Assembly: GCA_963978895.1 (NCBI GenBank)
Contig: OZ022238.1
Coordinates: 37,637,270 to 37,701,269 of the forward strand
Source of the DNA: Erpobdella octoculata
Taxonomy: Eukaryota > Annelida > Clitellata > Hirudinida > Erpobdellidae
Reading direction: 5' to 3'
Length of the DNA: 64,000 nucleotides
In this document: piece after piece, positions 33,114 through 44,399 of the stretch
Layout: the number at the start of each line of letters is the position of its first letter
Position numbering within the stretch: the stretch's first letter is position 1
The notes under the pieces: generated by a model
What the model was told of the DNA's origin: nothing
The model's input: the letters and a program-made list of their open reading frames with translations, nothing else
Databases searched by the model: none
Made by a program: the position numbers and the translations under genes

Positions 33114-34016
33114 ATGGGTTTAATTACTTTGGAAGAAGAATTGAAGTGCTCAGATTTAAAATGGGAGCTTTTTCTGAGGGGCTTATCTACTGTTGGCAAA
33201 AAGAACAAACTAAAAGAAAGGCTGCAACAATTTCTCAAAGGTAAAGGAAAAGACCCTGATACTTTTGAGCTTGAAATCAAACCCCCAATGAGATTGATGA
33301 CATTGATGAGAGAGGAATGCATAGCAGCACAGGAAGTAAACAGAGCCACACAGGAGGAGAACAGAGCAGCGCAACGAAGAATTGAAGACCTAATTATTGA
33401 CGATCGGCTTCGTTTATCAGAAGTTGAAAACAGAGTCAGTAACCTGGAGAAGCTGGTGAAAGAGAACGTCGGAGAAATCGAAACAAGATTGAACAATATG
33501 GTCAAACAAGTACAGAATGGTTGCCAAGTCCAAGAAAGAATTCATTCCGTTGAACATGCCAAGACCCCGGCTTTTGATGGCACTGTGTCATGGTCCGTCT
33601 ACAAAGCTCAATTTGAAATTGCTGCCAGAAAAAACACTGATTAATTATTTATTTTTCGAGCTCAACTCAAGAGTCGACACCAGAAACCCGAAGAAAGCTT
33701 GCAACAGCTGAAAGCGGATATAGAACGTCTTGCCAATCTGGGATATCCCTTGTGCCCTCGAAATGTCCTCAATACAATTATTGTGGATAGATTCATAGCG
33801 GCCTTGAAGAACTCCGAAACCCAAAATGCTCTTAGGGTCGCCCGAGTAGCTGGTCCCAGTGAGGCTTTGGCATTTGCCTTGAATTATGAAGCCTCTGAAG
33901 AATTATCTGATAGGTCTCATCGGGTAAGAAAGGTGGGAATCGAAGAAGATGACCTGGATGATCGAGTCAAAAAAATTATGGATGAAAGGCCTAGCTGGAA
34001 AAAGAATAACAACTCA
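33114..34016 (+). pseudogene. gypsy gag, 5' part with SAP domain
   Basis: The ATG at 33114 starts MGLITLEEELKCSDLKWELF, a SAP-type motif (LKWELFLRGLSTVGKKNKLK), then a coiled coil (QEVNRATQEENRAAQRRIED). The first frame ends at 33644. After a frameshift near 33640 gag continues at 33699-34016 with QQLKADIERLANLGYPLCPR and RVARVAGPSEALAFALNYEA, typical capsid C-terminal sequence. It is cut by the LINE insertion after PSWKKNNNSPR. Confidence 0.85.
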
Positions 34017-34107
34017 CCGCGTTATTTATTATTATTATTATTAAATGTAAATTTTTAATGCGCTTTTTTAAAAAAGTCACAAAAGCGCGTCGCGTCAAAT
34101 CATAAAT

Positions 34108-37100
34108 TTAGGAATAAAGTTCGGTCTTAAGCAGCTTCCTGAAACCGCCGAGGTCCAAAGCTGGATTCCTCAGGTCAGCAGATAGGCTGTTCCAAACGAC
34201 TGGACCAGCAGTGGAGAATCCGCGCCTGCCGAGAGTCGTTGTCTTTGACGATGGAACGAACAAGTCGCCGGCCGCCGCCGATCGAAGGTGGGACCGACCA
34301 GCAAGCGTTGAGATCGGTACACACAGTTGCTGCAGGTAGACCGGAGCCGTGTGGTGGAGGCACTTGTATACCATCAGACCCAACTTGAACTGAATTCTCT
34401 GCGGGAATGGAAGCCAGTGAAGTTGCGTCCGCATGAGATCTGATACGGGAGACCAGCCGGGCAGCTGAAGAACAAGACGAGCGGCTGCTCGGAGAATGGA
34501 TTGGAGCCTGTTGATTTGAAACTGTCTAAGTCCGGCCATGACACCATTACAGTAATCAAGCCGGCTGTGCACGAGTGCTCTGATGAGTGAATGGGCGGAG
34601 TCCGTGGTGAGGCTACGGCGGACGACGCGCAGTTGACGGAGATGATAGAAGCATGAACGAGTAAGATGAGAGATGTGTGCTTCCATAGACAAGCTACTGT
34701 CGACCATCACGCCAAGATTACGAACATAAGTGGAGGGCCTGACTGAGACACCAGCGATGACCAGATCCCCCTTCGGGCAGAAGCTGAGTCGACCAGGCGA
34801 GCCCAACCAGATCACTTCGGTCTTAGAAGGATTGAGTTGCAAGCGATTGCTCGCCATCCAAGTGCCAATCTCGCTGATACATGCAGACATCCTAGGGACC
34901 AGATCGTAACACGACGCTGGCGGGGAGTGATCGTAAATCTGCAGGTCGTCAGCATAAGAATGGACAGAAAACCGATGTTTCGTGGCAATATGTAGGACGT
35001 CAGCGGAATAGAGAAGAAACAACAACGGGCCCAGAACGGATCCCTGCGGGACGCCACACAGGACAGAGGTAGGCGTGGACAAAACACCTCCGGAGCGGAT
35101 GCAGTGGGACCGATCAGTCAAATAGGAACGAAACCATTCGAGGACGACGTCTCCGAAACCATACGAGAAATGGAGCCTGTTGACCAAAATTTGATGGTCG
35201 ACAGTGTCGAAAGCAGCGGAGAGGTCCAGAAGTCCCAGTAGCGTGATCCGACCCGAATCAGCCGCAGCGTAAATATCAGACAGTACCTTCAGGACAGCAG
35301 TTTCAGTGGAGTGCTGATTTCTGTACGCCGACTGAAACATCGGGAGAAGGTTGTTTTCGCCGAGGTAGATGTTTATCTGGGCGGCTACGCATCGTTCCAG
35401 TAGTTTTGACAGATAGGACAGATTCGAGATTGGACGGTAGTTAACAGTGTTAAGCGGATCTAGATTCGGCTTCTTCAGGATCGGTGTGATGACTGCATTT
35501 TTCTGGGCAGGAGGAAACTGTCCCCGTTCTAGCGATGAATTTACCAGGAATGTCACAAACGGTGCCAGTTCACTAGAGTATTGCTTGATCATCCATGTCG
35601 GTATTGGGTCCAGGGAACAATTTTTGTTTGATGAAGATTTGATGAGCCGGGTAATGTATTCGACACTCACAGGTTTAAACCTCAGCAGGTCGCAGGAACA
35701 ACAGCCGGGGTCGAATCGTGGACTGGAAGCATGTGACGTAGACTGGCGGATATCTCTTATCTTTTCATTGAACGCTCTCGAGAAATCATTGGCTGTAAGA
35801 TCTTTTGGCGAAATCGGGTTGCCCCGAACCCGACCGAGCACCCCAGATAATGTCCGCCATAATCTCCCAGGACTCCCTCGACTGTCGTCAATCTTCATCT
35901 TCCAGTAGAGATTTTGTTTCTGTCTGTAAAGGTCATGAGACGTTCGCACCTGGTTGATCCATGAAGTGCGATCGATGGGATCTTGTGTTCGTCTATAACG
36001 TCTTTCTAACTTCCTCGATCTTCGTTTTAAGGCAGCGCATTCAGAGTCGAACCATGGGGTGAGGGGCCGGTCGCGCAGCCTGGCAACACGAGGCGGGGCA
36101 TGTTTGTGAAGAAGTGATGACAAGATTGTGTCGAAGGTCTCAAGAACCTGACTGATTGACATCGTCTCATAGACCACCGGATTACACAGAGAACTTCCCT
36201 GTAAATCAGAACGGAATTGCTCTGGGTCAAAACTTCTCCAAGCCCGGGTGTTGACGTCGATAAGCAGCGGGGGAGGATGACGGACCGGGATCCGGAAACG
36301 CACAAGCGAGTGATCTGACACCTGTGGTAGATCAACGATGATAGATGGAGGGGGAAGATCTGATCGGGTAATGATCAAGTCCAGAGTGTTACCATGCGTG
36401 TGCGTAGGGCCGACGACAGACTGGATAAATCCAAATGAACGTATGAGGCTGAGAAAACGGATGGAGTGGGGGTCATTAGAGATGTTGACCCTGACGTTAA
36501 GATCGCCGGTAATAATGATTTGGAGGTTGTAGGTTGCCAGGGTTTCCAATATGCTCTCAAGCTCCGTGAAGAACAAATCACTCACGGGATTGCCTCCAGG
36601 GCGGTATATCACCACAAAGATAAAATTCGTTTTCAAAGACGAAAACATTGTAGACGTGATCTCGAATGTAGCTGGCTTGGAACCCAGAGGGTGTGGCTTG
36701 GCAGACAGCGTGTCCTTGTAAATAACCGCAATTCCACCATATGTGCGACCCGTTTCATCAGACCTTCTGGCGGATTCGATGCAACGGTAGCCAGGCAAAG
36801 TAATCTTTTTCAGTGCAACATCTTCATAACTCTCGTGCCAGGTTTCAGTTAAGCCGAGGATTGATAACTTGTTTTCATTTATGATATTCGCAACGATAGC
36901 AGTTTTGTTTTTAATAGACCTAACATTGAGACATGCAGCGGGGATAGATTGTCCGGCTAGACCAGAGTAAGATTCGCGTTCAGTGGTTGGTCCCAGATGA
37001 CGATAGCTGCGGTCGACTCCAGAAGAACCACAATTTTTCTTGATCAAGCGCTTTGATTTTTTACCCCACTGGGGGCTCTTCTGGGCACTATTCTGCCGTC

Positions 37101-37218
37101 CGAGATTCTGAGGTTTGTTTCCCCGCTCCGCAGCCGTGACTTCATTTCTTCGACCAGGAGCTTTCTTGTTTCTCTCTCTTTTGGCGTCAGGTCTTGGTGG
37201 ATGAACACCATCGACCAT
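34108..37218 (-). CDS. LINE ORF2: AP endonuclease and reverse transcriptase
   Basis: 1036 residues, open throughout. An N-terminal basic segment (1-95) precedes an apurinic-endonuclease domain with LNVRS (97-101), LTETW (123-127, catalytic Glu), GDLN (238-241) and SDHS (301-304, catalytic Asp/His). The reverse transcriptase has NYRPISNLSYLSKLLER (593-609), LLDLSAAFDTVDH (663-675), GVPQGSVLGPLLF (722-734) and the catalytic YADD (755-758). The C-terminal region ends in a FRKLLKTELYS tail shared with other L2/CR1-group LINEs. The start chosen lies inside ORF1; the real initiation may be by reinitiation or further downstream. Likely catalytic and capable of target-primed reverse transcription if expressed. 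Confidence 0.93.
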   Translation of the reverse strand: MVDGVHPPRPDAKRERNKKAPGRRNEVTAAERGNKPQNLGRQNSAQKSPQWGKKSKRLIKKNCGSSGVDRSYRHLGPTTERESYSGLAGQSIPAACLNVRSIKNKTAIVANIINENKLSILGLTETWHESYEDVALKKITLPGYRCIESARRSDETGRTYGGIAVIYKDTLSAKPHPLGSKPATFEITSTMFSSLKTNFIFVVIYRPGGNPVSDLFFTELESILETLATYNLQIIITGDLNVRVNISNDPHSIRFLSLIRSFGFIQSVVGPTHTHGNTLDLIITRSDLPPPSIIVDLPQVSDHSLVRFRIPVRHPPPLLIDVNTRAWRSFDPEQFRSDLQGSSLCNPVVYETMSISQVLETFDTILSSLLHKHAPPRVARLRDRPLTPWFDSECAALKRRSRKLERRYRRTQDPIDRTSWINQVRTSHDLYRQKQNLYWKMKIDDSRGSPGRLWRTLSGVLGRVRGNPISPKDLTANDFSRAFNEKIRDIRQSTSHASSPRFDPGCCSCDLLRFKPVSVEYITRLIKSSSNKNCSLDPIPTWMIKQYSSELAPFVTFLVNSSLERGQFPPAQKNAVITPILKKPNLDPLNTVNYRPISNLSYLSKLLERCVAAQINIYLGENNLLPMFQSAYRNQHSTETAVLKVLSDIYAAADSGRITLLGLLDLSAAFDTVDHQILVNRLHFSYGFGDVVLEWFRSYLTDRSHCIRSGGVLSTPTSVLCGVPQGSVLGPLLFLLYSADVLHIATKHRFSVHSYADDLQIYDHSPPASCYDLVPRMSACISEIGTWMASNRLQLNPSKTEVIWLGSPGRLSFCPKGDLVIAGVSVRPSTYVRNLGVMVDSSLSMEAHISHLTRSCFYHLRQLRVVRRSLTTDSAHSLIRALVHSRLDYCNGVMAGLRQFQINRLQSILRAAARLVLQLPGWSPVSDLMRTQLHWLPFPQRIQFKLGLMVYKCLHHTAPVYLQQLCVPISTLAGRSHLRSAAAGDLFVPSSKTTTLGRRGFSTAGPVVWNSLSADLRNPALDLGGFRKLLKTELYS

Positions 37219-38057
37219 CCTCCTTCCTTGATCGTCCTCAAGTTTTTTGCACGCGCCAACAGCTGCTGTTTGTGCTCCTCTGTGTCCAGCACCAACTTCA
37301 CGGGTCTAGGTTTGACAGGCTCGTCGACATTATCAGCCTTCTTTCCAAGTCGAATAACATTAGCTATTCCGACGTCGCTGCATGAAATCTCTTTCAGGAT
37401 GTTTTCTATTAATTCTTTATCTTCCCCTCGGCGATGCCCGGGGTCCGCAGCATCCGACTCCTTCAGACCATGGACAATTACGCTGGTTCTTCTTCTGCAC
37501 CTCTCAGCCTCCTCGTCCTTGTCGACCCGCCTTTGATGATCCAGTGCCTTCCCCAGACAGAGTTGTAGATCAGCCGCATGGTCATCTTTTTTGCTCAGAA
37601 CAGAACTATGGACTTTTCTGACATCGTCGACTAGCACATCGACTTTTTCTTTGAATAGGTCTGACCATTTCTTGGTGGCAGTGTCGACCTCTTTCAGCTT
37701 ATTTGAAAGAGGTTTTATGTCGAGATCTTCTATTTTCCTGCCGAGGCACTTCAGTTCGTCCATGATCTCGTCAAGCTTTACTTTGCCAAGTGAGAGCTCT
37801 AGCTTCTCAGCATCAAAGTTTGCTGATCTCTCCGCGAGGTTTCTCTTCGTGATCTCCTTGATTTCTTGAATCTCCTGTGATATAGCTTCAAGTTTTCCAG
37901 TCTTGACTTCATCGTCAGTGTGTATTCTCAGAAGGAGTCCATTCATAGCGTCAGCGTTACCCCTTGAGCATTTCTCGCACATATGTAGCCCTAATTTGAG
38001 GGCAATTTCAGTAACCTCTTGTTTAGAGTCTTTACGGGTTTTCAAAGCATCGGTCAT
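37044..38057 (-). CDS. LINE ORF1: coiled-coil and RRM-like RNA-binding protein
   Basis: 337 residues. The N-terminus has a CEKC pair, then a long charged helix-forming region (about 50-170) with coiled-coil character. An RRM-type segment follows: TSVIVHGLKESDAADPG, then GIANVIRLGKKA, PRPVKLVLDT and LARAKNLR, the order seen in ORF1 proteins of L2/CR1/L1-group LINEs that bind element RNA. The C-terminal VFIHQDLTPKERETRKLL is also family-typical. Its 3' end overlaps ORF2 by 175 bp, which suggests coupled translation. Start at 38057 is the first ATG in the frame. Confidence 0.85.
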   Translation of the reverse strand: MTDALKTRKDSKQEVTEIALKLGLHMCEKCSRGNADAMNGLLLRIHTDDEVKTGKLEAISQEIQEIKEITKRNLAERSANFDAEKLELSLGKVKLDEIMDELKCLGRKIEDLDIKPLSNKLKEVDTATKKWSDLFKEKVDVLVDDVRKVHSSVLSKKDDHAADLQLCLGKALDHQRRVDKDEEAERCRRRTSVIVHGLKESDAADPGHRRGEDKELIENILKEISCSDVGIANVIRLGKKADNVDEPVKPRPVKLVLDTEEHKQQLLARAKNLRTIKEGGWSMVFIHQDLTPKERETRKLLVEEMKSRLRSGETNLRISDGRIVPRRAPSGVKNQSA

Positions 38058-38149
38058 GACGAGCGATAATACAGGCGCTCCAATGTAAGTTCACGGTAAA
38101 CACTAATTTACACAAAAAAAGCAACGGAATGTACGCAGACAAAAAACTA

Positions 38150-38279
38150 AGAAAGTTTTGTTCAGTTTTCGCAACTGCTAATTCCTCGGCAACAAGGCAA
38201 ACCGCAAAATGCTGGAATTGCGATGGGTTGGGACATCTACAGAGGGACTGTAGATTCCAGATGTTTAGACACGGGTAAC
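38150..38279 (+). pseudogene. gypsy gag 3' end with CCHC zinc knuckle
   Basis: After the LINE the gag frame resumes and encodes KCWNCDGLGHLQRDC at 38207-38251, a CX2CX4HX4C zinc knuckle for RNA packaging, ending at a stop at 38277-38279. It shows that the LINE sits between capsid and nucleocapsid of one gag gene. Confidence 0.88.
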
Positions 38280-38332
38280 GAAAGCAAGGGGATTCCAAAA
38301 AGCACAATGATGTCAGACAAGCAAGACCCATA

Positions 38333-38851
38333 GTGGCCCGTTCCAACAAACAAAATCCAGACTCTGTTACAATAAACGATATTTTACCTTATAAAGTAGT
38401 ACCAATTTCTATTTTGAAGAAAGGGACAGGTATATTTGTAGAGGGCAGACTGGGAATAAGAAACTGTAAATTTATCATCAATACTGGAGCTTCTTGTTCA
38501 ATTATAAGGCCTTGTTTAGCAAAAGGAGAAGTTTTGCAAAGTGGAAATGACATTCGTCTCAAGACTGCAACTGGGGAGCTTGTCCCAGTAGTTGGTAAAA
38601 TTCAAACTAAAATTAGGCTGGGAAATAGAACCTTTCAGCATCAGTTTTTGGTTGCCGACATAAAAGAAGAGTGTCTACTTGGGCTTGACTTTATGAAAGC
38701 ACATGGTTTTGCATTGGACTTAAAAATGGGAACATTTGGACAGGGGGATTTGAAAATATCTGTTAATTATAAAGGCGAAATGATTTCGGTGAAACGAGTA
38801 TTGGTAACAAAGAGCATCGTTGTATCTGCTCAGTCGAAATCTTTGGTTTAG
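38333..38851 (+). pseudogene. gypsy retropepsin (protease) region
   Basis: The 172-codon frame includes FIINTGASCSIIRP, where the catalytic Asp of the usual DTGAS motif reads Asn (AAT), and the distal LLGLDFMKAHG motif. A stop at 38849-38851 separates it from RT. The active-site change alone would inactivate the protease. Confidence 0.88.
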
Positions 38852-39079
38852 GCAAGAATAGAAAGCGATAAAAACTTAAGAGTTGTTGGGTTCATCGAGC
38901 CCCTGAACGCAGTTAAAAAACATGGATTAATGATCGGAAAAACACTGGTACGAACGAAGTCAGGAGCTACGTGCCAGTCAGAGTTATGAATGTGACAGAA
39001 TGCGACAAGCGACTAACAAAAGGTGACGAAATTGTGTTATGCAGCCCAGTCGACCACATATTGGCATAAAACACGGTGA

Positions 39080-40980
39080 TTGGTAGAAATAATAATAAAA
39101 AAAAGAATGAAGTACTCGCAAATTCAGGCACTGCTTGAAGCCGCTAAAACTTCACTAAAAGCAATGGACTATGACAAAGCGGAAAAGTTGATTGAAGAGT
39201 ATTGTGATATAATAGCTATTGATGAAGAAGACAATGAAAAAACAAAGATCGTTGAACACCAAATTCGAACTGGTAATACAGAGCCCATTCGTCAACTGCC
39301 ACGAAGGCTTCCACTGGCAAAGCGAGAGAAAGCTAGAAAGATGCTGGAAAAGATGAAGAAACAAAGATTTATTGAACCATCCAATAGTCCATGGAGTTCA
39401 TCGGTAGTACTTGTTAAAAAGAAAGATAATTCGCTACGTTTTTGTGTCGACTACAGAATGTTAAACGAGGTCACATAAAAAGATAGTTACCTTCTGCCCA
39501 GAATCGATGACACCATGCGGGATCTCGAATGTTTTCTACTTTAGATCTTAAGAGCGGATATTGGCAGGTGGGAATACATCCCCAGGATCGCGAGAAAACT
39601 GCCTTTTCAATAAGTGAAGGATTGTGGCAATTTACAGTGATGCCATTTGGCTTGTGCAACGCACCCACAACTTTCGAGCGACTTATGGAGTATGTGTTAC
39701 AAGGAATAAATTGGAGAACGTGTTTTGTTTATTTGGACGACATTATTGTTGTTAGAAAGACGTGTGAAGAGCATCTACACAATCTTGGAGAAGTTTTCCA
39801 AAGGATCCGGGATGCTGGTATGAAGCTAAATCCGGCAAAGAGTGCACTTTTCAAAAGCAAGGTGAAATATCTTGGTCATATAGTTTCTGCCGAAGGGGTA
39901 GGAACCGATCCTGAGAAAATTGAAGCGGTTAACCATTGGCCTGTTCCGAGAAATTATCAAGAATTAAGAAGCTTTCTTGGTTTGTGCACATATTATAGAC
40001 GATTTGTAGCCAACTTTTCCAGCATTTCAAAGGAATTATATAAGCTTACAGAAAAGAATGCACCGTTTGATTGGTCAGAGGCAAATCAACAGGCGTTCGA
40101 ACAGTTAAAAACAGCTTTGGGTTTGACGCCAGTTCTGTCGTATCCAATCCCTGGAAAAAATGTTGTATTAGACACAGATGCAAGTAAGGAAGGAATAGGG
40201 GCAGTGCTTAGTCAAATTGTTGACGGCAATGAAAAGGTTATAGCTTATTATAGCAGAACTTTGTCGAAACCGAATCGTAATTATTTCGTCACCAGACGTG
40301 AGTTATTAGCAATTGTTGATTCTATTAAGCACTTTCACAAGTATTTATATGGTCAAAAGTTTTTTTTGAGAACGGATCACGCTGATTTGAAATTGCTTTT
40401 AAATTTTAAAAATCCAGAAGAACAAGTGGCTAGGTGGATTGAACGTTTACAATCATACGAGTTTGAAATTCAGCATCGGAAGGGTGAACAGCACAAAATT
40501 GCTGACGCACGGTCACTACGACCTTGCAATGATGAATGTAAGTATTGCATTCGCATGAAGGGGAAGGAAATAAATAATCAGTGTTTTCAGGTACGGTTTC
40601 AAATTGACGACACTTGGTCAGATGAAGTGATTCGAGACGAACAATTAAAAGATGATATTATAGGGCCGATTTTGAGATGGATGGAAAAAGGGAGGAAACC
40701 TGACTGGCAAGATATTTCTGAATTGAGTCCTGCTACTAAATCGTATTGGGCACAATGGGACTCTCTAAGACTAAGGGTTTTTGTGAACGGATCTCTAAAA
40801 AGAATTTGGCAAAGCACTGATGGTTCCAGCAATGTTTTGCAATTAATTATTCCAAAAGTAAAAGTGTCAGAAGTGCTCCAACAAATGCACTCCGGAGTAT
40901 CAGGGGGACATCTAGGGATCAATAAAACGTTGGAAAGATCCGCCAAAGATTTTATTGGGTATACTGTAAAATGGATGTAG
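39080..40980 (+). pseudogene. gypsy reverse transcriptase and RNase H
   Basis: 39080-39478 covers the RT N-terminus ([40 protein letters not shown]) and ends at a stop. After a frameshift, 39529-40980 has STLDLKSGYWQV, QFTVMPFGLCNAP, the catalytic YLDD (residues 68-71 of that frame), LGHIVSAEGV and LRSFLGLCTYYRRFV. It continues into Ty3-type RNase H (VVLDTDASKEGIGAVL, FLRTDHADLKLLLNF), a tether and the integrase zinc finger start (QMHSGVSGGHLGINKTL). The stop at 40978-40980 falls inside the zinc finger. At least two disabling changes. Confidence 0.93.
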
Positions 40981-41956
40981 AGTAATGGTGTCAAAAATGC
41001 GATACCTGTGCCGCTAGTAAAAGACCACAAGCTAAAACAAAGAGCCATTTACAACAGTACAATGAAGTTCCCCTTTTGAAAGAATTGCTATAGATTTAGC
41101 AGGTCCATTTCCAGTGTCAAAATCTGGCAATGAGTACATTCTTGTGGTTATAGATTATTTTACAAAATGGCTAGAGGTTTTTGCTATACCTAATCAAGAA
41201 GCAGTGACAGTTGCCAACATTGTTGTTGATGGCTGGGTTAGTCGCTATGGAGTACCAATGGAGCTCCATTCAGATTAGGGCAGGAACTTTGATTCACAAT
41301 TGTTTAGAGAAATGTGCCGTGTTTTAGGCATACATAAAACCCGCACAACTCCCCTTCATCCTCAGTCTGACGGTATGGTGGAACGATTTAATCGAACTAT
41401 TCAACAGCACTTGTCCAAGATGGTCGGTGAAAACCAAGTTTATTGGGATAAACACATTCCGTTATTTTTGATGGCTTACAGAGGATCGGTTCACAACACG
41501 ACGAAGGCCACCCCAAGTAAAATGTTATTTGGACGAGAGATACGACTTCCTTGCGATCTTATGTTTGGAAGTCCGGGAGTCAAAGTAGAATCGGAAAGCG
41601 AGTATGCCGCACAATTGCGGGCTCGATTAAATGAAATTCAATTTGGAGCCCGAAATAGGATCAAGGCAGCCAGCAACAGAATGAAAACTCGGTATGATCG
41701 CCAATCAAATATGAAAGAGTTGAAAGAAAATGATTTGGTGTGGTTCTACAATCCACAACGCAAAATTGGGAAATCACCTAAACTTCAACAAGACTGGAAA
41801 GAACCATATAGAATTATTAATAAGATCAATGATGTCATCTACCGGATTCAAAAGTGCCAACGTACTAAGATGAAAGTAATTCATGTTGACCGCCTTGCCA
41901 AATATTATGGAGGCAATGAAACTGTTTGGGAAGAAACAGGATTAAGAAGGGAGTAG
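40981..41956 (+). pseudogene. gypsy integrase
   Basis: Zinc-finger cysteines WCQKCDTCAASK near 41000 are in a frame with a TAA just upstream. After another frame change the catalytic core reads RIAIDLAGPFPVSKSGNEYI (first Asp), LHSD followed by a TAG at 41276-41278 (second Asp region), and PLHPQSDGMVERFNRTIQQH (catalytic Glu) in 41300-41956. The C-terminus ends MKVIHVDRLAKYYGG... with the stop at 41954-41956 immediately before the 3' LTR. Inactive. Confidence 0.92.
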
Positions 41957-42173
41957 TTTTATATCTACGGTTTATAATTTTCTATCAAAGCTGATAAACC
42001 TCAGAAGACTTTATGAACTAAGAAAGACATAAAAAAATATAGAGTTGAGTGATTACATAACTTCAATCAACCAGTCTTAATTACAGCTAATAAGACACAA
42101 GTTTTCTTTGATTAAGTGTGTATTTCTTCTAATAAATAAAGGACCATTTTCAAAGAACCTGAATATTATAACA
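41957..42173 (+). repeat. 3' LTR of the gypsy element (217 bp)
   Basis: Starts TTTTATATCTACGG (expected TG start mutated to TT) directly after the integrase stop and purine tract, and ends TTATAACA. Differs from the 5' LTR by a few bases (for example CAGTTACTAAG versus CAGCTAATAAG). Confidence 0.9.
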
Positions 42174-42194
42174 ATATACATATGATATGGATAT

Positions 42195-42362
<168 letters not shown>

Positions 42363-42683
42363 TGTAATAAATTGAGAATATTGCTTTATAGCAGTTGATA
42401 AGAATTTTGGTTTGTGGAACATAGTTGGCCATGAGGGGTGCAAGTACACCCCATTGATATTATTTGTTTTCCATTTCATCACCAATCCGTCAACTTACGT
42501 TTACCATTACACATCGGTGTCTGAAATTTCTTTGTGATAAATTACAGGAAATTAGTGGCTTTTGCGCTGCTAGTTTCATTGCCCCATCTATTTTTTTTTA
42601 CGTGGGGTGCACCAGCACCCCGCATAGCTCTCCAAGGTTTAATGGCGATGATGGCAGTACTGGGCCAACACGTCTCACAATAA
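42363..42683. other. Unassigned segment with two short hairpins
   Basis: No gene recognised. GGGGTGCAAGTACACCCC (42435-42452) and GGGGTGCACCAGCACCCC (42605-42622) are self-complementary and similar to each other, so they may be ends of a small unknown element. Confidence 0.4.
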
Positions 42684-42841
42684 AAGTAACTGCAAAGTAA
42701 CTAGTTACATTATTTAGTAACTTGTAACTGTAACTAGTTACATTTGAAAATCTGTAACTTGTAACTGTAACTAGTTACATTTTCAGCAAGTAACTAGTAA
42801 CTGTAACAAGTTACTTTTTCAAAGTAACTTCCCCAACACTC
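42684..42841. mobile_element. hAT terminus with GTAACTAGTTAC repeats
   Basis: Repeated AGTAACTAGTTACA and CTTGTAACTGTAACTAG units end in AAAGTAACTTCCCCAACACT, the inverse of the common hAT end AGTGTTGGGGAAGTTACTTT. The other terminus is not clear. Confidence 0.65.
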
Positions 42842-42850
42842 CTTTCTTAG

Positions 42851-42970
42851 TGGGTGCTTACGCTATAAACGTAATATAAGTTCTAAATTTCAATTTCACG
42901 TTCCTAGGACGAGGCGTTTGAGCTCGGCGTTGATTATCAGTCAATCAGGACATGTTCTTTTATATATATA
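42851..42970 (-). mobile_element. Helentron family B, 5' fragment (B5)
   Basis: Reverse copy of the first ~115 bp of family B: CCTAGGAACGTGAAATT, GATAATCAACGCCGAGC and AAAAGAACATGTCCTGA, read on the minus strand. It has only two CTGA-type units. Confidence 0.75.
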
Positions 42971-42975
42971 TATAT

Positions 42976-43677
42976 TAGAGAGTGACACGGGGACATCATT
43001 TCTTCCCCATCCCCACCCCGCAAAGAAAACTCTCTTCCCGACCCCTCACTGTCCCCTCGCCCCATGTCCCCATCCCCATTCCATCCCCTCAATATCTGTC
43101 CCCATCCCCTACCCATCTCCACAGCTATCATTCCCAAACCCTCATTGTCTCCGCATTTTAAATTTTTATGCAAGTTTATTTTGAAGTTAATTATTAAAAT
43201 AATTTGGAAAAAGATAGTCATGTTTTAAATGAAATAAGAAAGTAAAAAATATAAGTTCTTCAATCCATGAGTGCCTTGACATTTGTCGAATCGCAAGCGT
43301 TCACTTTTAATTGAAATTAATTTTTCGATGTCGCATTTTCCCATTTCCATGTTATTTAAAACTACAAGCGAAAATGCACTATTGAAATTAAACCGATTCA
43401 AGACCAGGACATTCAACCGAAATGAAATACAAAAAAAAAGATAGTCCGGTAGAATTAGCTAAACAAAGTACAAAGACGATAAAACAAAGTACAAAAAAAA
43501 TTTTTTTTTAATTTTTAAAAATTAGTTTAAAACTTCATTACCGTTCCCGCGGAATTACCGTCAGCATTTTCCCCATTACCGCAAATTTATCTCCCATTTT
43601 TTCCCGTTACCGCGCGGTATTGGTGAAATAATTGAAATTTGTATTTACCGCGGTCGGTATTACCGTGTCACTCTCTA
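42976..43677. mobile_element. hAT-type MITE C, copy 1
   Basis: Inverted termini TAGAGAGTGACACGG and CCGTGTCACTCTCTA enclose 702 bp in a TA-repeat target (flanking ATATATAT on both sides). The left subterminal zone is CCCCATCCCC-rich; the right is rich in TACCGC. No coding. Copy 2 is at 53680-54363. Confidence 0.82.
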
Positions 43678-43688
43678 ATATATATATA

Positions 43689-44393
<705 letters not shown>

Positions 44394-44399
44394 ATATAT

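Larger units (their letters stand above)
34017..38150 (-). mobile_element. L2/CR1-like LINE with two intact ORFs
   Basis: Minus strand. The 3' end has a hairpin (GCGCTTTT...AAAAGCGC) followed by a short (AATA/TAA)n tail at 34017-34042. ORF2 is at 37218-34108 and ORF1 at 38057-37044, overlapping by 175 bp in different frames. The 5' UTR extends to roughly 38150, where gypsy gag resumes. No clear target duplication, as usual in this clade. Both frames are uninterrupted, so it inserted recently relative to its host. Confidence 0.9.
32879..42173 (+). mobile_element. Ty3/gypsy LTR retrotransposon, interrupted by a LINE
   Basis: 5' LTR 32879-33085 and 3' LTR 41957-42173 are nearly identical (a few substitutions and small indels over ~210 bp). 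A tRNA-Leu-type primer site follows the 5' LTR (33086). Order: gag with SAP domain, zinc knuckle, protease, RT, RNase H, integrase, polypurine tract AAGAAGGGAGTAG, LTR. There is no env frame. A LINE occupies 34017 to about 38150 inside gag. Multiple frameshifts and stops in gag and pol mean it is not autonomous now. Confidence 0.93.

Noticed and set aside
35447..36852. Plus-strand frames within the LINE
   Set aside because: Antisense shadows of the intact 1036-codon ORF2.
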